NCBI GenBank assembly: GCA_937891875.1
Contig: CALATR010000588.1
Span: 1 to 11,008 of the forward strand
Direction of reading: 5' to 3'
DNA: 11,008 nucleotides
Source: an uncultured Pseudomonadota bacterium
GTDB taxonomy: Bacteria > Myxococcota_A > UBA796 > GCA-2862545
Position numbers and translations under genes: made by a program. The notes beneath the pieces were generated by a model. It ran no database searches. It worked only from the letters and a program-made list of their open reading frames with translations, and was not told the origin of the DNA. Positions 1-6,717 of the stretch are shown piece by piece; position 1 is the stretch's first letter; each line of letters begins with the position of its first letter.

Positions 1-3
1 CCC

Positions 4-1467
4 ATGACCCCCGCCCCCGACTCCCGCCTGTCCGTGCTCGTCGACGCCCCGGTCCGTGAGGACGGCGAGTTCGTCCTGTACTGGATGATCGCCGAGCGCC
101 GCCCCACCCACAGCTTCGGCCTGCAGCACGCCGTGCACCACGCCTGCGCCTGGGGCGTGCCCCTGCTGGTGCTCGAGCCCCTCGACTGCACCTACCGCTG
201 GGCGAGCGATCGCTTCCACGCCTTCGTCATCGCCGGCATGCGCGACAACCGCGACCACTTCGCCGCCACCCCGGTGCACTACCACCCCTACGTCGAGCCC
301 GAGGCGGGCGCGGGCCAGGGCCTGCTCGCCGCCCTCGCCGAGCGCGCCTGCGTCGTGGTCACCGACGAGCGGCCCGCCTACCGCTTCCCCGACCTGCTCG
401 CCCGGGCGGCAAGCGTCCTCGACACCCGCCTCGAGGCCGTCGACGGCGCGGGCGTGCTGCCCATGCGTGCCTTCGACAAGGGCTACGTCCGCGCCTACGA
501 CTACCGCCGCGCGGTGCACAAGCGCTTTTGCAAGGCGCCCCCCGTCCCCCCGCGGCCCGACCCGCTGGATGGAGCCGATCTCCCGGCGTTCGACGCGGAC
601 ATCTCCGACATCACGACGCGCTGGCCCGCGGCGGACCCGGACGCCCTGCTGGACGGAGGCCTGGCGGACCTGCCCATCGATCACGACGTCGGCGTGGTCT
701 CCTCCCGCCCCGGCGGACCGACCGAGGCCACCCGTCGCCTGGAGCGCTTCCTCGACCAGCGCCTCGATCGCTACACCGAGCGCAACCACCCCGACGAAGA
801 CGTGGCCAGCGGCCTGTCCCCCTGGCTCCACTTCGGCCACGTCGGCGGCGCCCAGGTCGCGTGGGCCATCCTGGACGCCGAGGGCTTCAAGCCGGAGCGA
901 ATGAACCCGGATCGCTTCGCCAAACAGGAGGGTGCCTGGGGTCTCTCGGCCGGTGCGGAGGCCTTCCTGGAGGAGGTGATCACCTGGCGCGAGCTGTCGT
1001 TCCAGACCGCCTTCCTCGAGCCGGGCGACCACGCCCGCTACGAGGGCCTGCCCGACTGGGCCCAGAAGACCCTCGACGAGCACCGCGACGACGAGCGCGA
1101 GCACCTCTACACCCTGGACGAGCTCGCCCGCGCCGAGACCGACGACGAGATCTGGAACGCCGCCCAGCGCCAGCTGCTCGAGGAGGGGATCATCCACAAC
1201 TACGTGCGCATGCTCTGGGGCAAGCGTGTGCTGGCGTGGACAGAGAGCCCGGAGCAGTGCTTCGACTGGCTGGTCGAGCTGAACAACCGCTACGCCCTGG
1301 ACGGCCGCGATCCCAACTCGTACGGCGGGATCTGCTGGGTGCTGGGTCGCTACGACCGCGCCTGGGGCCCGGAGCGCCCGATCTACGGGAAGATCCGCTA
1401 CATGACGAGCCAGTCGACGAAGCGGAAGCTGAGGCTCGGCGGGTGGCTGGAGAGGTTCGGAGAGTAG
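4..1467 (+). CDS. phr: Deoxyribodipyrimidine photolyase, class II-like
   Basis: This 487-residue protein is a light-driven flavoenzyme that splits UV-induced cyclobutane pyrimidine dimers in DNA. The N-terminal Rossmann-like antenna domain carries VLYWMIAERR (residues 24-33), the class II hallmark region. The C-terminal FAD-binding helical domain shows SGLSPWLHFGHV (269-280), FLEEVITWRELSF (321-333), HNYVRMLWGKRVLAWT (398-413), then LNNRYALDGRDPN (426-438) and RPIYGKIRYM (458-467). These blocks match class II CPD photolyases better than class I or cryptochromes, and the length is normal for the class. The start is the ATG at position 4; only three bases precede it, so no ribosome binding site or promoter can be judged and a start further upstream is possible. 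It converges on the chemotaxis receptor gene across a 397-bp gap. Family assignment is firm; substrate (CPD rather than 6-4 product) is inferred from class. Confidence 0.93.
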   Translation: MTPAPDSRLSVLVDAPVREDGEFVLYWMIAERRPTHSFGLQHAVHHACAWGVPLLVLEPLDCTYRWASDRFHAFVIAGMRDNRDHFAATPVHYHPYVEPEAGAGQGLLAALAERACVVVTDERPAYRFPDLLARAASVLDTRLEAVDGAGVLPMRAFDKGYVRAYDYRRAVHKRFCKAPPVPPRPDPLDGADLPAFDADISDITTRWPAADPDALLDGGLADLPIDHDVGVVSSRPGGPTEATRRLERFLDQRLDRYTERNHPDEDVASGLSPWLHFGHVGGAQVAWAILDAEGFKPERMNPDRFAKQEGAWGLSAGAEAFLEEVITWRELSFQTAFLEPGDHARYEGLPDWAQKTLDEHRDDEREHLYTLDELARAETDDEIWNAAQRQLLEEGIIHNYVRMLWGKRVLAWTESPEQCFDWLVELNNRYALDGRDPNSYGGICWVLGRYDRAWGPERPIYGKIRYMTSQSTKRKLRLGGWLERFGE

Positions 1468-1548
1468 CGGCGTGTGGGGAACCCGTGGCTTGTGGCAAGG
1501 GAGTGGCTGGGCTTGGGGCGAGCGGGGGAGACCGTCGCTTCGAACGAG

Positions 1549-1594
1549 GGAGAGGCGGGGCGGTCTCCAGTCCCCAGTCTCCAGTCCCCAGTCC
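1549..1594. repeat. Left arm of heptamer inverted repeat
   Basis: From 1566 the arm reads as four tandem copies of the heptamer YCCAGTC with Y = T, C, T, C, preceded by GGGGCGGTC at 1557-1565. Its core, 1557-1594, is the reverse complement of 1723-1760 at 35 of 38 positions; the looser flank 1549-1556 matches 1761-1768 at 6 of 8. The unit is a circular permutation of CYCCAGT, reminiscent of the CCCCAGT-type short tandem heptamers known from filamentous cyanobacteria, though I infer no relationship. The length is not that of a CRISPR repeat and there are no spacers between units. Confidence 0.85.
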
Positions 1595-1685
1595 CAGCGG
1601 CGCCGAGCCCCGGCGCGCGGGGACGGTGCCCTTCGGCTCGCCGGTGGGCTGCGCGCATGGGTGCTCGACGCTGGATTCCGGGCCG

Positions 1686-1703
1686 CGTGCACCACGATGC
1701 ACG
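1686..1703. repeat. Small hairpin inside repeat spacer
   Basis: CGTGCA at 1686-1691 and TGCACG at 1698-1703 form a perfect 6-bp stem with a six-base loop, lying in the spacer between the two heptamer arms. It has no T tract and no gene attached; it may be part of the repeat element or chance. Confidence 0.4.
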
Positions 1704-1722
1704 AACGAACTGTGTTGCCGTA

Positions 1723-1768
1723 GGACTGGAGACTGGAGACTGGAGACTGGGGACCGCCCCTCCCCTCC
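1723..1768. repeat. Right arm of heptamer inverted repeat
   Basis: This arm carries four tandem GACTGGR heptamers (R = A, A, A, G) running into GACCGCCCC, and faces the left arm across a 128-nt spacer. All three core mismatches between the arms fall at the variable Y/R position of the heptamer and are transitions. In RNA from the minus strand two of them would be G-U wobbles and one an A-C mismatch; in plus-strand RNA one is a wobble and two are mismatches, so a minus-strand transcript would fold slightly better. No target-site duplication is visible outside the arms. Confidence 0.85.
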
Positions 1769-1804
1769 CCCCAAACCGCCGCTCCGCTCCGAGATCCACA
1801 CCTG

Positions 1805-1848
1805 CCAAGACGACAAGAGCCGCCGCGATCCTGCGATCGCAGCGGCTC
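1805..1848 (-). terminator. Rho-independent terminator of the chemotaxis gene
   Basis: GAGCCGC (1817-1823) pairs with GCGGCTC (1842-1848); after one C/A mismatch, GCGATC (1825-1830) pairs with GATCGC (1835-1840), closing on a four-base loop. On the minus strand the stem begins 16 bases after the receptor stop codon and is followed by the T-rich run TTGTCGTCTT, as expected of an intrinsic terminator. No comparable T tract follows it on the plus strand, so termination of photolyase transcripts here is less certain. Confidence 0.75.
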
Positions 1849-1864
1849 CTCGACAGCCCCCGCC

Positions 1865-3259
1865 TCAGGTCTTGAAGCGCTGCACCTGACCGTCCAGCGC
1901 CACCGCCATCGACGACAGCTCCTGGGTCGCCACGCTCGCCTCGCGGACCGCCTGGCGCGCGAGGTCGGCGGCCTCGGCGACCCGGGCGGTGGAGGCCTTC
2001 ATCTCGGTCGTACCTGCGGCGGCGGTGCCGGCGTTGCGGCTGATCTCGTGAGTGACCGCGGACTGCTCCTCGACCGCGCTCGCGATGTTGTCCTGGATCT
2101 CCGAGATCTTCCGGATGATCCCGCCGATGTCGCGGATCGCCTCCACCGACTTCTCGGTGTCGGCCTGGATGGCGTCGATGCGCTTGCGGATGTCCTCGGT
2201 CGCCCGCGCGGTCTCCTTGGCCAGCTCCTTGACCTCGCCGGCGACGACCGCGAAGCCCTTGCCCGCCTCGCCCGCGCGCGCCGCCTCGATGGTGGCGTTC
2301 AGGGCAAGCAGGTTGGTCTGCTGGGCGATGGAGGTGATGACCCGCAGGACTTCCGTGATCTCCTGGCTGGACGCGCCGAGGCTGGAGACGGTGTGGTCGG
2401 TCTCCTTGGCCATGCGCACGGCGTCCTGGGCGACCTCGCTGGCCTGCGACGCGTTGCGGGCGATCTCCGAGATCGACGCGCTCATCTCCTCGGCGGCGGA
2501 CGCGACGGCCTGCACGTTGCCATCGACCTCCTCGGTCGCCGCGGACAGCATCTTCACCTCGTCGGCGGTCTGGGACACCGAGTCGCCGAGCACGCCGGCG
2601 GTGGCCGAGAGCTCCTCGGACGCGCTGGCCAGCTGGGCGGACGTGTCGCGGATGCTCTCGACCGACCCGCGCAGCTCGTGGAGGAACTGGCGCAGGCCCT
2701 CGCCCATCATCCCGATGGCGTCGTCACCCTGAACTCCGATCTCGGCGGTGAGATCGCCGGCGGTCGCCGCCTTGACGGCGTTCAGCAGCTCGTCGACCTT
2801 CTCGCGCAGCTCCCGGGCGGAGTTCTCCTGGCCCTTCTGCAGGGCGCGCTTCTGGGCCTCGGTCTCGAGCTGCTCGGTGATGATGCTCCAGCTGACCATC
2901 GGGCCCACGTACTCGCCCTTCACGAAGATGGCGCTGGCGTCGAGCTGCAGGGTCTCCGGGCCCACCTGGATCCGCGCCTTGTGGGGCAGGTTGTCCGGGT
3001 TGGCGAGCAGGCGACGCTGGTGCATCGGCCGCTTGTGGAAGACGTCGATGTTGGTCCCGATGAGGTCGTCGACGGCGACCGGCAGGTAGTCCTGGAGCTT
3101 GCGCAGGGTCTCGCGAGAGGCTCGGTTCATCCAGGTGATCGTGAAGTCCAGATCCGTCATCATGACGTTGAGCGGCATGTTGTCCACCATCTCGAGGACC
3201 TTGTCGCTCATGTTCGACGCCGTGTCGTCGTCCTGCTTGGACCGTGCTGCCTGTGCCAC
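1865..3259 (-). CDS. Cytoplasmic PAS-domain methyl-accepting chemotaxis protein
   Basis: This 464-residue protein is a soluble chemoreceptor that would signal to a CheA/CheW array. No membrane segment or signal peptide is present. A PAS domain occupies about residues 20-130 (MVDNMPLNVMMTDLD near its start, GPETLQLDASA and GPMVSWSIITE near its end), followed by a charged coil (131-158), a HAMP-like linker (about 155-205, with AATAGDLTAEI) and a long signalling hairpin. The hairpin tip is the near-invariant run from ITSIAQQTNLLALNATIEAA into RAGEAGKGFAVVAGEV (about 308-343). There is no C-terminal CheR/CheB-docking pentapeptide; the protein ends QVQRFKT. The GTG start at 3259 is chosen because AGGAGG lies five bases before it; an in-frame ATG at 3277 has only a weak GGGAG ten bases upstream. 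The PAS ligand is unknown. The gene lies about 100 bp downstream of the carotenoid operon on the same strand and could receive read-through, but no function links them. Confidence 0.93.
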   Translation of the reverse strand: MAQAARSKQDDDTASNMSDKVLEMVDNMPLNVMMTDLDFTITWMNRASRETLRKLQDYLPVAVDDLIGTNIDVFHKRPMHQRRLLANPDNLPHKARIQVGPETLQLDASAIFVKGEYVGPMVSWSIITEQLETEAQKRALQKGQENSARELREKVDELLNAVKAATAGDLTAEIGVQGDDAIGMMGEGLRQFLHELRGSVESIRDTSAQLASASEELSATAGVLGDSVSQTADEVKMLSAATEEVDGNVQAVASAAEEMSASISEIARNASQASEVAQDAVRMAKETDHTVSSLGASSQEITEVLRVITSIAQQTNLLALNATIEAARAGEAGKGFAVVAGEVKELAKETARATEDIRKRIDAIQADTEKSVEAIRDIGGIIRKISEIQDNIASAVEEQSAVTHEISRNAGTAAAGTTEMKASTARVAEAADLARQAVREASVATQELSSMAVALDGQVQRFKT

Positions 3260-3264
3260 CGGGA

Positions 3265-3270
3265 CCTCCT
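3265..3270 (-). promoter_or_regulatory. Strong ribosome binding site deciding the GTG start
   Basis: Read on the minus strand this is AGGAGG, five bases before GTG at 3259. It lies inside the longer open frame that begins at ATG 3277, which argues that translation starts at the GTG rather than the ATG. Confidence 0.75.
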
Positions 3271-3277
3271 GCCGCAT

Positions 3278-3304
3278 CCGAAAGGGTCTCCCAGTTCCTT
3301 TCGG
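3278..3304. repeat. Perfect 8-bp inverted repeat before chemotaxis gene
   Basis: CCGAAAGG (3278-3285) and CCTTTCGG (3297-3304) are perfect reverse complements around an 11-base loop. The repeat sits 18 bases upstream of the receptor GTG start and 55 bases downstream of the stop of the last carotenoid-operon gene. No T tract follows it on the minus strand, so an intrinsic terminator is doubtful; an operator site or an mRNA leader hairpin is equally possible. I found no convincing sigma70, sigma54 or sigma28 promoter in the rest of 3260-3359. Confidence 0.5.
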
Positions 3305-3359
3305 CCCACGGGTCCGGGATGTGAGCACGAAGTCCGCGAGAGGCCCCGTCGTCCACCGA

Positions 3360-4097
3360 TCAATCGATCGAAAACCCACCCTGCCAGCGCGCGGCGAGGG
3401 TGGCGCAGGTCTCGGCGGCGGGCACGGGCTCCATGCGGAAGCGGCTCCGGGCAGGCACGGGCTCGATGGTGGGACTCGCGGCGAAGAGCGACACCGAGGC
3501 CCCCAGCGTCTCCTGCACCGTCTCGACCACCTCGACCTGACCAGCGATGGCGCCGTCGGGCTGGACCTGGCCGCGGTAGCGGGACCAGCTCTTCTGGGCG
3601 ACGTAGATGCGGATGTCGCCGAGGACGGGAACGTCGAGGAGCACGGTCGCTCCCGGGTAGCCGTCGCCCTCGTGGTCGAGCACCCCCGGCGCGTCCCGCT
3701 TGGCGGGCACCGAACCGCCGGTGACCTTGGGATCGAAGCCCACGAAGTTCGGCCCAGGATCGGCGTAGTAGCTCCAGGATCCGCCATCCTGCGACAGCTG
3801 CACCGGGTAGCGCTGGATGGGCAGCGCGCGCACGAAGGCGGGGGGAAGCACCGTCTCGGCGCGGGTGTCGCTGACGATCTCCACCGCACAGACCCGCTGG
3901 CGCTGCTCCCATCCGGACGCGCCCTTCACCAGGTCGATCCGCACCAGCGATCGCGTCGTCACCTCCGCCGTGCCCGCCACCGGCACCTTCGAGCGGCTCG
4001 CGACGTCTACGACCATCGCGTAGGCGCCCTCGCCAGGCGCGCTCGCAGACGGGGGATCGGCGGCGAGCCCCAGCACGGTCAGCCACAGCACGATCAT
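3360..4097 (-). CDS. Unknown exported protein coupled to crtD
   Basis: I do not recognise this 245-residue protein. It begins with a short hydrophobic stretch, MIVLWLTVLGLAA (1-13), followed by a small-residue, proline-rich region, consistent with a short signal peptide and export, though the usual N-terminal lysine or arginine is missing. The rest looks beta-rich and soluble. Residues 141-149, DHEGDGYPG, form an acidic loop resembling a calcium-binding or thrombospondin-3-like D-x-x-G-D-G turn. Two cysteines (70 and 231) could form a disulfide. Its ATG overlaps the crtD stop as ATGA and is preceded by GGGAGGT five bases away, so it is almost certainly translated and co-expressed with the carotenoid operon as the last gene. 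Possible roles, all speculative, include carotenoid handling or envelope binding. No catalytic motif is visible. Confidence 0.82.
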   Translation of the reverse strand: MIVLWLTVLGLAADPPSASAPGEGAYAMVVDVASRSKVPVAGTAEVTTRSLVRIDLVKGASGWEQRQRVCAVEIVSDTRAETVLPPAFVRALPIQRYPVQLSQDGGSWSYYADPGPNFVGFDPKVTGGSVPAKRDAPGVLDHEGDGYPGATVLLDVPVLGDIRIYVAQKSWSRYRGQVQPDGAIAGQVEVVETVQETLGASVSLFAASPTIEPVPARSRFRMEPVPAAETCATLAARWQGGFSID

Positions 4098-5581
4098 CGC
4101 GCACCTCCCAGATCCTGCAGCACCGCATCAGCCGCCAGCCTTCCCGACTGCAGGCACAAGGGCATGCCGCCGCCGGGGTGGGCAGAGCCGCCCGCGAGAT
4201 AGAGGCCCTCGGGGCGACGCAGCCTGTTGGGCGGGCGCTGGAAGGCCGAGAACATCGAGTTGGACGCGGCGCCGTACAGGCTGCCTCGGCTCCGGGGGAA
4301 GCGCTCGGCGAGGCCGCGGGGGGTGCGCTCCCAGACCACGGGATCCCCCGCGGCGATCAGCCCGGCCTGGAGCAGCCGCTCCCGCAGGGTGCCGGCGAGC
4401 AGCCCCATCACCGCCGCGCTGGCTTGCCCGTCTGCGGGCTCGGCGGGGGCGTTGGCCATGGCGAAGAGTGGATCGCCCGTCTTCCAGCCCTCACGACCGT
4501 GCGCCACCGCCTGATCACAGAGGTAGACCGTCGGTTGTTCCGGAGGGAGCCCCCGGTCGAAGAGGTCGCGGAACTCGTGGGCATAGGTGGCCGGGAAGAG
4601 GGCCGTGTGGGCGAAGCGAGGGCCCGCTCGGCGCCGAGCGCGAAAGACCGCGGTGTAGCCCGACGTGCTGCGGGGTCCATCGGCGCGCACCCCGCTGCGC
4701 GATCCCTCGGGGAGCAGGTCGAGGACCGTGTGAGCGACGTCGGGGTTGGCGACCACCCGCTGGGTCGGAAGTCGCTCGCCCCCGCGCAGGCGCACCGCGC
4801 GGACCTGCCCGCCAGCCAGCTCGATCGCCTCGACCGGCGCGCCGTAGCGTACCTGGACGCCCAGCTCACGGGCCGCCTGGGCCAGCGCCTCGGGCAGGCG
4901 GTGGATGCCGCCCTTCACCCCGAAGGAGCCCAGCCCCATCTCGACGTGGGCGATGCAGTGCAGGGTCGCGGGCGCCTTGCGCGGATCGCTGCCGTTGTAG
5001 GTCGCGAACCTGGCGAACACATCGCGCAGGTACGGCGAGCGGACCCGCGCCTCGAGGGCCCCCTGCATGGTCCGGAAGGCGTCGATGTCGCGGAGGGCGG
5101 CGATCCCTCCCAGGCCGAGGCTGGCCATGCCCCGGACCGAGGGAGCTGCGGCGAGCACGAAGTAGGGCGCGGCCGCATCCCAGATCCGCTTGGAGTAGGC
5201 CATGAACGCGGCAAACTCGGCAGCAGCGCCCCCGCCCAGGCTGTCGCGCACGCTGGCCTCGGTGGCGGCGAGCTCCTGGTGCACGAGCAGCTCGGTGCCG
5301 TCCGGCCACAGGTAGCGGAAGGCCGGGTCGGGGCGGGTCAGCGTAACGATCGCGTCCAGGTCGAGACCGGCATCGGCGAGCAGGTCGCGGAACAGGCTGG
5401 GCAGGGTGAGCACGCTGGGGCCGGTGTCGAAGCACACGCCGTCGACGCAGGCCTCGCCGGCCTTGCCCCCCGGACCATCCGCCGCCTCGACCAGGGTGAC
5501 GCCGACGCCGCGCCCGGCCAGGGTGATCGCCGCGGCGAGTCCACCCAGACCAGCCCCGATGACGACCGCGTCGCTCATCAT
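4094..5581 (-). CDS. crtD: CrtD-like hydroxycarotenoid 3,4-desaturase
   Basis: This 495-residue FAD-dependent carotenoid desaturase belongs to the CrtI/CrtD/CrtN amine-oxidase-like superfamily. The N-terminal dinucleotide-binding motif is VVIGAGLGGLAAAITLAGRG (6-25), followed by VEAADGPGGKAG (31-42) and FDTGPSVLTLPSLF (51-64). The C-terminal FAD motif reads LAGGSAHPGGGMPL (462-475). The GGS-HPG-G-P form, rather than the G-x-x-THPGAG-P form of CrtI, and the position beside crtC favour a CrtD role: introducing the 3,4 double bond beside a 1-hydroxyl end group. The start is ATGATG at 5581/5578; ATG 5581 gives an ATGA overlap with the glycosyltransferase stop and lies behind GAGGGGGG, while ATG 5578 would remove one residue. 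It is the third gene of its operon, with an ATGA overlap at both ends. A CrtI-type desaturation step cannot be excluded from sequence alone. Confidence 0.85.
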   Translation of the reverse strand: MMSDAVVIGAGLGGLAAAITLAGRGVGVTLVEAADGPGGKAGEACVDGVCFDTGPSVLTLPSLFRDLLADAGLDLDAIVTLTRPDPAFRYLWPDGTELLVHQELAATEASVRDSLGGGAAAEFAAFMAYSKRIWDAAAPYFVLAAAPSVRGMASLGLGGIAALRDIDAFRTMQGALEARVRSPYLRDVFARFATYNGSDPRKAPATLHCIAHVEMGLGSFGVKGGIHRLPEALAQAARELGVQVRYGAPVEAIELAGGQVRAVRLRGGERLPTQRVVANPDVAHTVLDLLPEGSRSGVRADGPRSTSGYTAVFRARRRAGPRFAHTALFPATYAHEFRDLFDRGLPPEQPTVYLCDQAVAHGREGWKTGDPLFAMANAPAEPADGQASAAVMGLLAGTLRERLLQAGLIAAGDPVVWERTPRGLAERFPRSRGSLYGAASNSMFSAFQRPPNRLRRPEGLYLAGGSAHPGGGMPLCLQSGRLAADAVLQDLGGAR

Positions 5582-6717
5582 GCCCCCCTCGCCGAGCGGG
5601 CCGCGTAGGTGCGCCCCGCCCACTCGAGCTGGCCACGCCGGGCCCAGCGCCAGGAGTTGAGGGCGATCCCCAGGAGCAGCACCACGGCGATGGGATGTCC
5701 CAGCACCCCGAGGGGGTGATGACCGAAGCGCACCGCGAGCGCGACCCGCGTGACGACGTTCAGTCCGACCCCGACGAGGGCGGGCACCGCGAGCAGCGGG
5801 ACGGCAAGCGCGAGGGGCAGCAGCAGGAAGGGTGCGATGAACGCCAGGAAGTAGACCGAACCCACCGCGAGCAGGCGCAGCGGGGACTCGCCCAGCCCCT
5901 CGTAGAGATTCTTGGAGAACCCGCGCCAGACCTCGCCCGGCGAGGCGTACATGCGGCAGCGCGCCAGGGTGCTGCCGTCGGCGAAGAGCACACGCTTGCC
6001 CGCCCGCTTGGCGGCGCCGCAGAAGGCCATGTCGTCGACGACCTCGTTCTTGACCGCCTCGAAGCCGCCGATGGCGCGGTAGGCGTCGGCCCGCACGGCG
6101 AGGATCTGCCCGTTTGCCGCGAGGAACCTCGGATCCTGCGTGAGATGGATCAGCACGAGGGGCAGCCACGCGGTGTAGGTGAGGTGGAGCAGGGGCAGGA
6201 TCAGGTGCTCCATCCACGAGCCGGTCACCTGACCGGGTACGGCGGTGAGCAGGTCGGCGCGGTGGCGATCGAGCAGGGCCGCGATGCGTCCGACCGCCGC
6301 GGAATCGAGGGTCACGTCGGCATCGACGAAGAGCAGCAGGTCGCCGGTCGCCTCGTGGCCGAGCACGTGGCAGGCGTGGGGCTTGCCGACCCAGCCGTCG
6401 GGCAGGCCGTCGCCCGTCAGCACGCGCAGGCGGGGGTCGGAGGCGCGGGCGGCGAGGATCTCGGCGGTACGATCGGTGGAGCCGTCGTCGAGCACGAGGA
6501 CCTCGTGCAGCGGGTGCTCCTGGGCGAGCAGGGCGTCCACGCAGGCCCCGATGCTCGCCTCCTCGTTGCGGGCGGGCACCAGCACGCTCACCCGGCCCGG
6601 ATGGCGCACCTGTTGGCGGCCACGGGGCCAGGTGAGCAGGTTGAACGCCGTCATCAGCGCGGCGAGGGCCGCGAGGCCGGCGGCGGTCCAGGCGAGCGCG
6701 AGCAGGGCCGTGATCAT
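5578..6717 (-). CDS. Membrane family 2 glycosyltransferase, probably carotenoid-modifying
   Basis: This 379-residue protein is a GT-A fold, family 2 glycosyltransferase with membrane anchors. An N-terminal hydrophobic helix (about 1-29) precedes VSVLVPARNEEASIG (43-57), VLDDGSTDRT (75-84) and LLFVDADV (128-135, the DxD-type metal/nucleotide site). GGFEAVKNEVVDDMAFC (217-233) holds the probable catalytic acid, and RMYASPGEVWRGFSKNLYEG (255-274) corresponds to the acceptor-side block. Hydrophobic segments follow at about 283-329 and 340-354, and the protein ends with RGQLEWAGRTY (361-371), as seen in CrtQ/CruC-like and HpnB-like enzymes. Sitting between crtC and crtD, it most likely transfers a sugar to the tertiary hydroxyl made by CrtC. 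No separate acyltransferase is visible in the window. Sugar and acceptor are inferred from context; a hopanoid or other lipid acceptor is the main alternative. Confidence 0.88.
   Translation of the reverse strand: MITALLALAWTAAGLAALAALMTAFNLLTWPRGRQQVRHPGRVSVLVPARNEEASIGACVDALLAQEHPLHEVLVLDDGSTDRTAEILAARASDPRLRVLTGDGLPDGWVGKPHACHVLGHEATGDLLLFVDADVTLDSAAVGRIAALLDRHRADLLTAVPGQVTGSWMEHLILPLLHLTYTAWLPLVLIHLTQDPRFLAANGQILAVRADAYRAIGGFEAVKNEVVDDMAFCGAAKRAGKRVLFADGSTLARCRMYASPGEVWRGFSKNLYEGLGESPLRLLAVGSVYFLAFIAPFLLLPLALAVPLLAVPALVGVGLNVVTRVALAVRFGHHPLGVLGHPIAVVLLLGIALNSWRWARRGQLEWAGRTYAARSARGA

Larger units (their letters stand above)
1468..1864. other. Convergent intergenic gap with repeats
   Basis: This 397-bp stretch lies between the 3' ends of the photolyase (+) and the chemotaxis receptor (-). 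I see no believable gene: the open frames crossing it are low-complexity, translate the heptamer repeats and have no family resemblance. It holds a G-rich lead-in just after the photolyase stop, a long inverted repeat made of heptamers (arms 1549-1594 and 1723-1768), a small hairpin in the spacer (1686-1703), a C-rich tract (about 1756-1772), and a terminator hairpin for the receptor gene (1817-1848). Confidence 0.8.

Noticed and set aside
1557..1760. Heptamer arrays as a CRISPR
   Set aside because: The 7-bp units abut without spacers and the two arrays are inverted, not direct; no cas gene is present.
1190..1816. Minus-strand frames and short plus-strand frames across the photolyase-MCP gap
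   Set aside because: They translate the heptamer repeats and C-rich tracts, overlap the photolyase end or the terminator, and have no family resemblance.
2048..3724. Long plus-strand open frame (558 codons) opposite the chemoreceptor
   Set aside because: It is antisense to a clear PAS-MCP gene and its translation is Leu/Gly/Asp/Arg-rich low-complexity with no motif; high GC content makes such frames common.
3260..3889. N-terminal extension of the chemoreceptor frame to 3889
   Set aside because: It overlaps the exported-protein gene in another frame and has no domain; AGGAGG in front of GTG 3259 marks the real start.
4094..5581. Reading the minus-strand desaturase as a second phytoene desaturase (CrtI)
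   Set aside because: The LAGGSAHPGGGMP C-terminus and its place beside crtC and the glycosyltransferase favour CrtD; kept as an alternative only.
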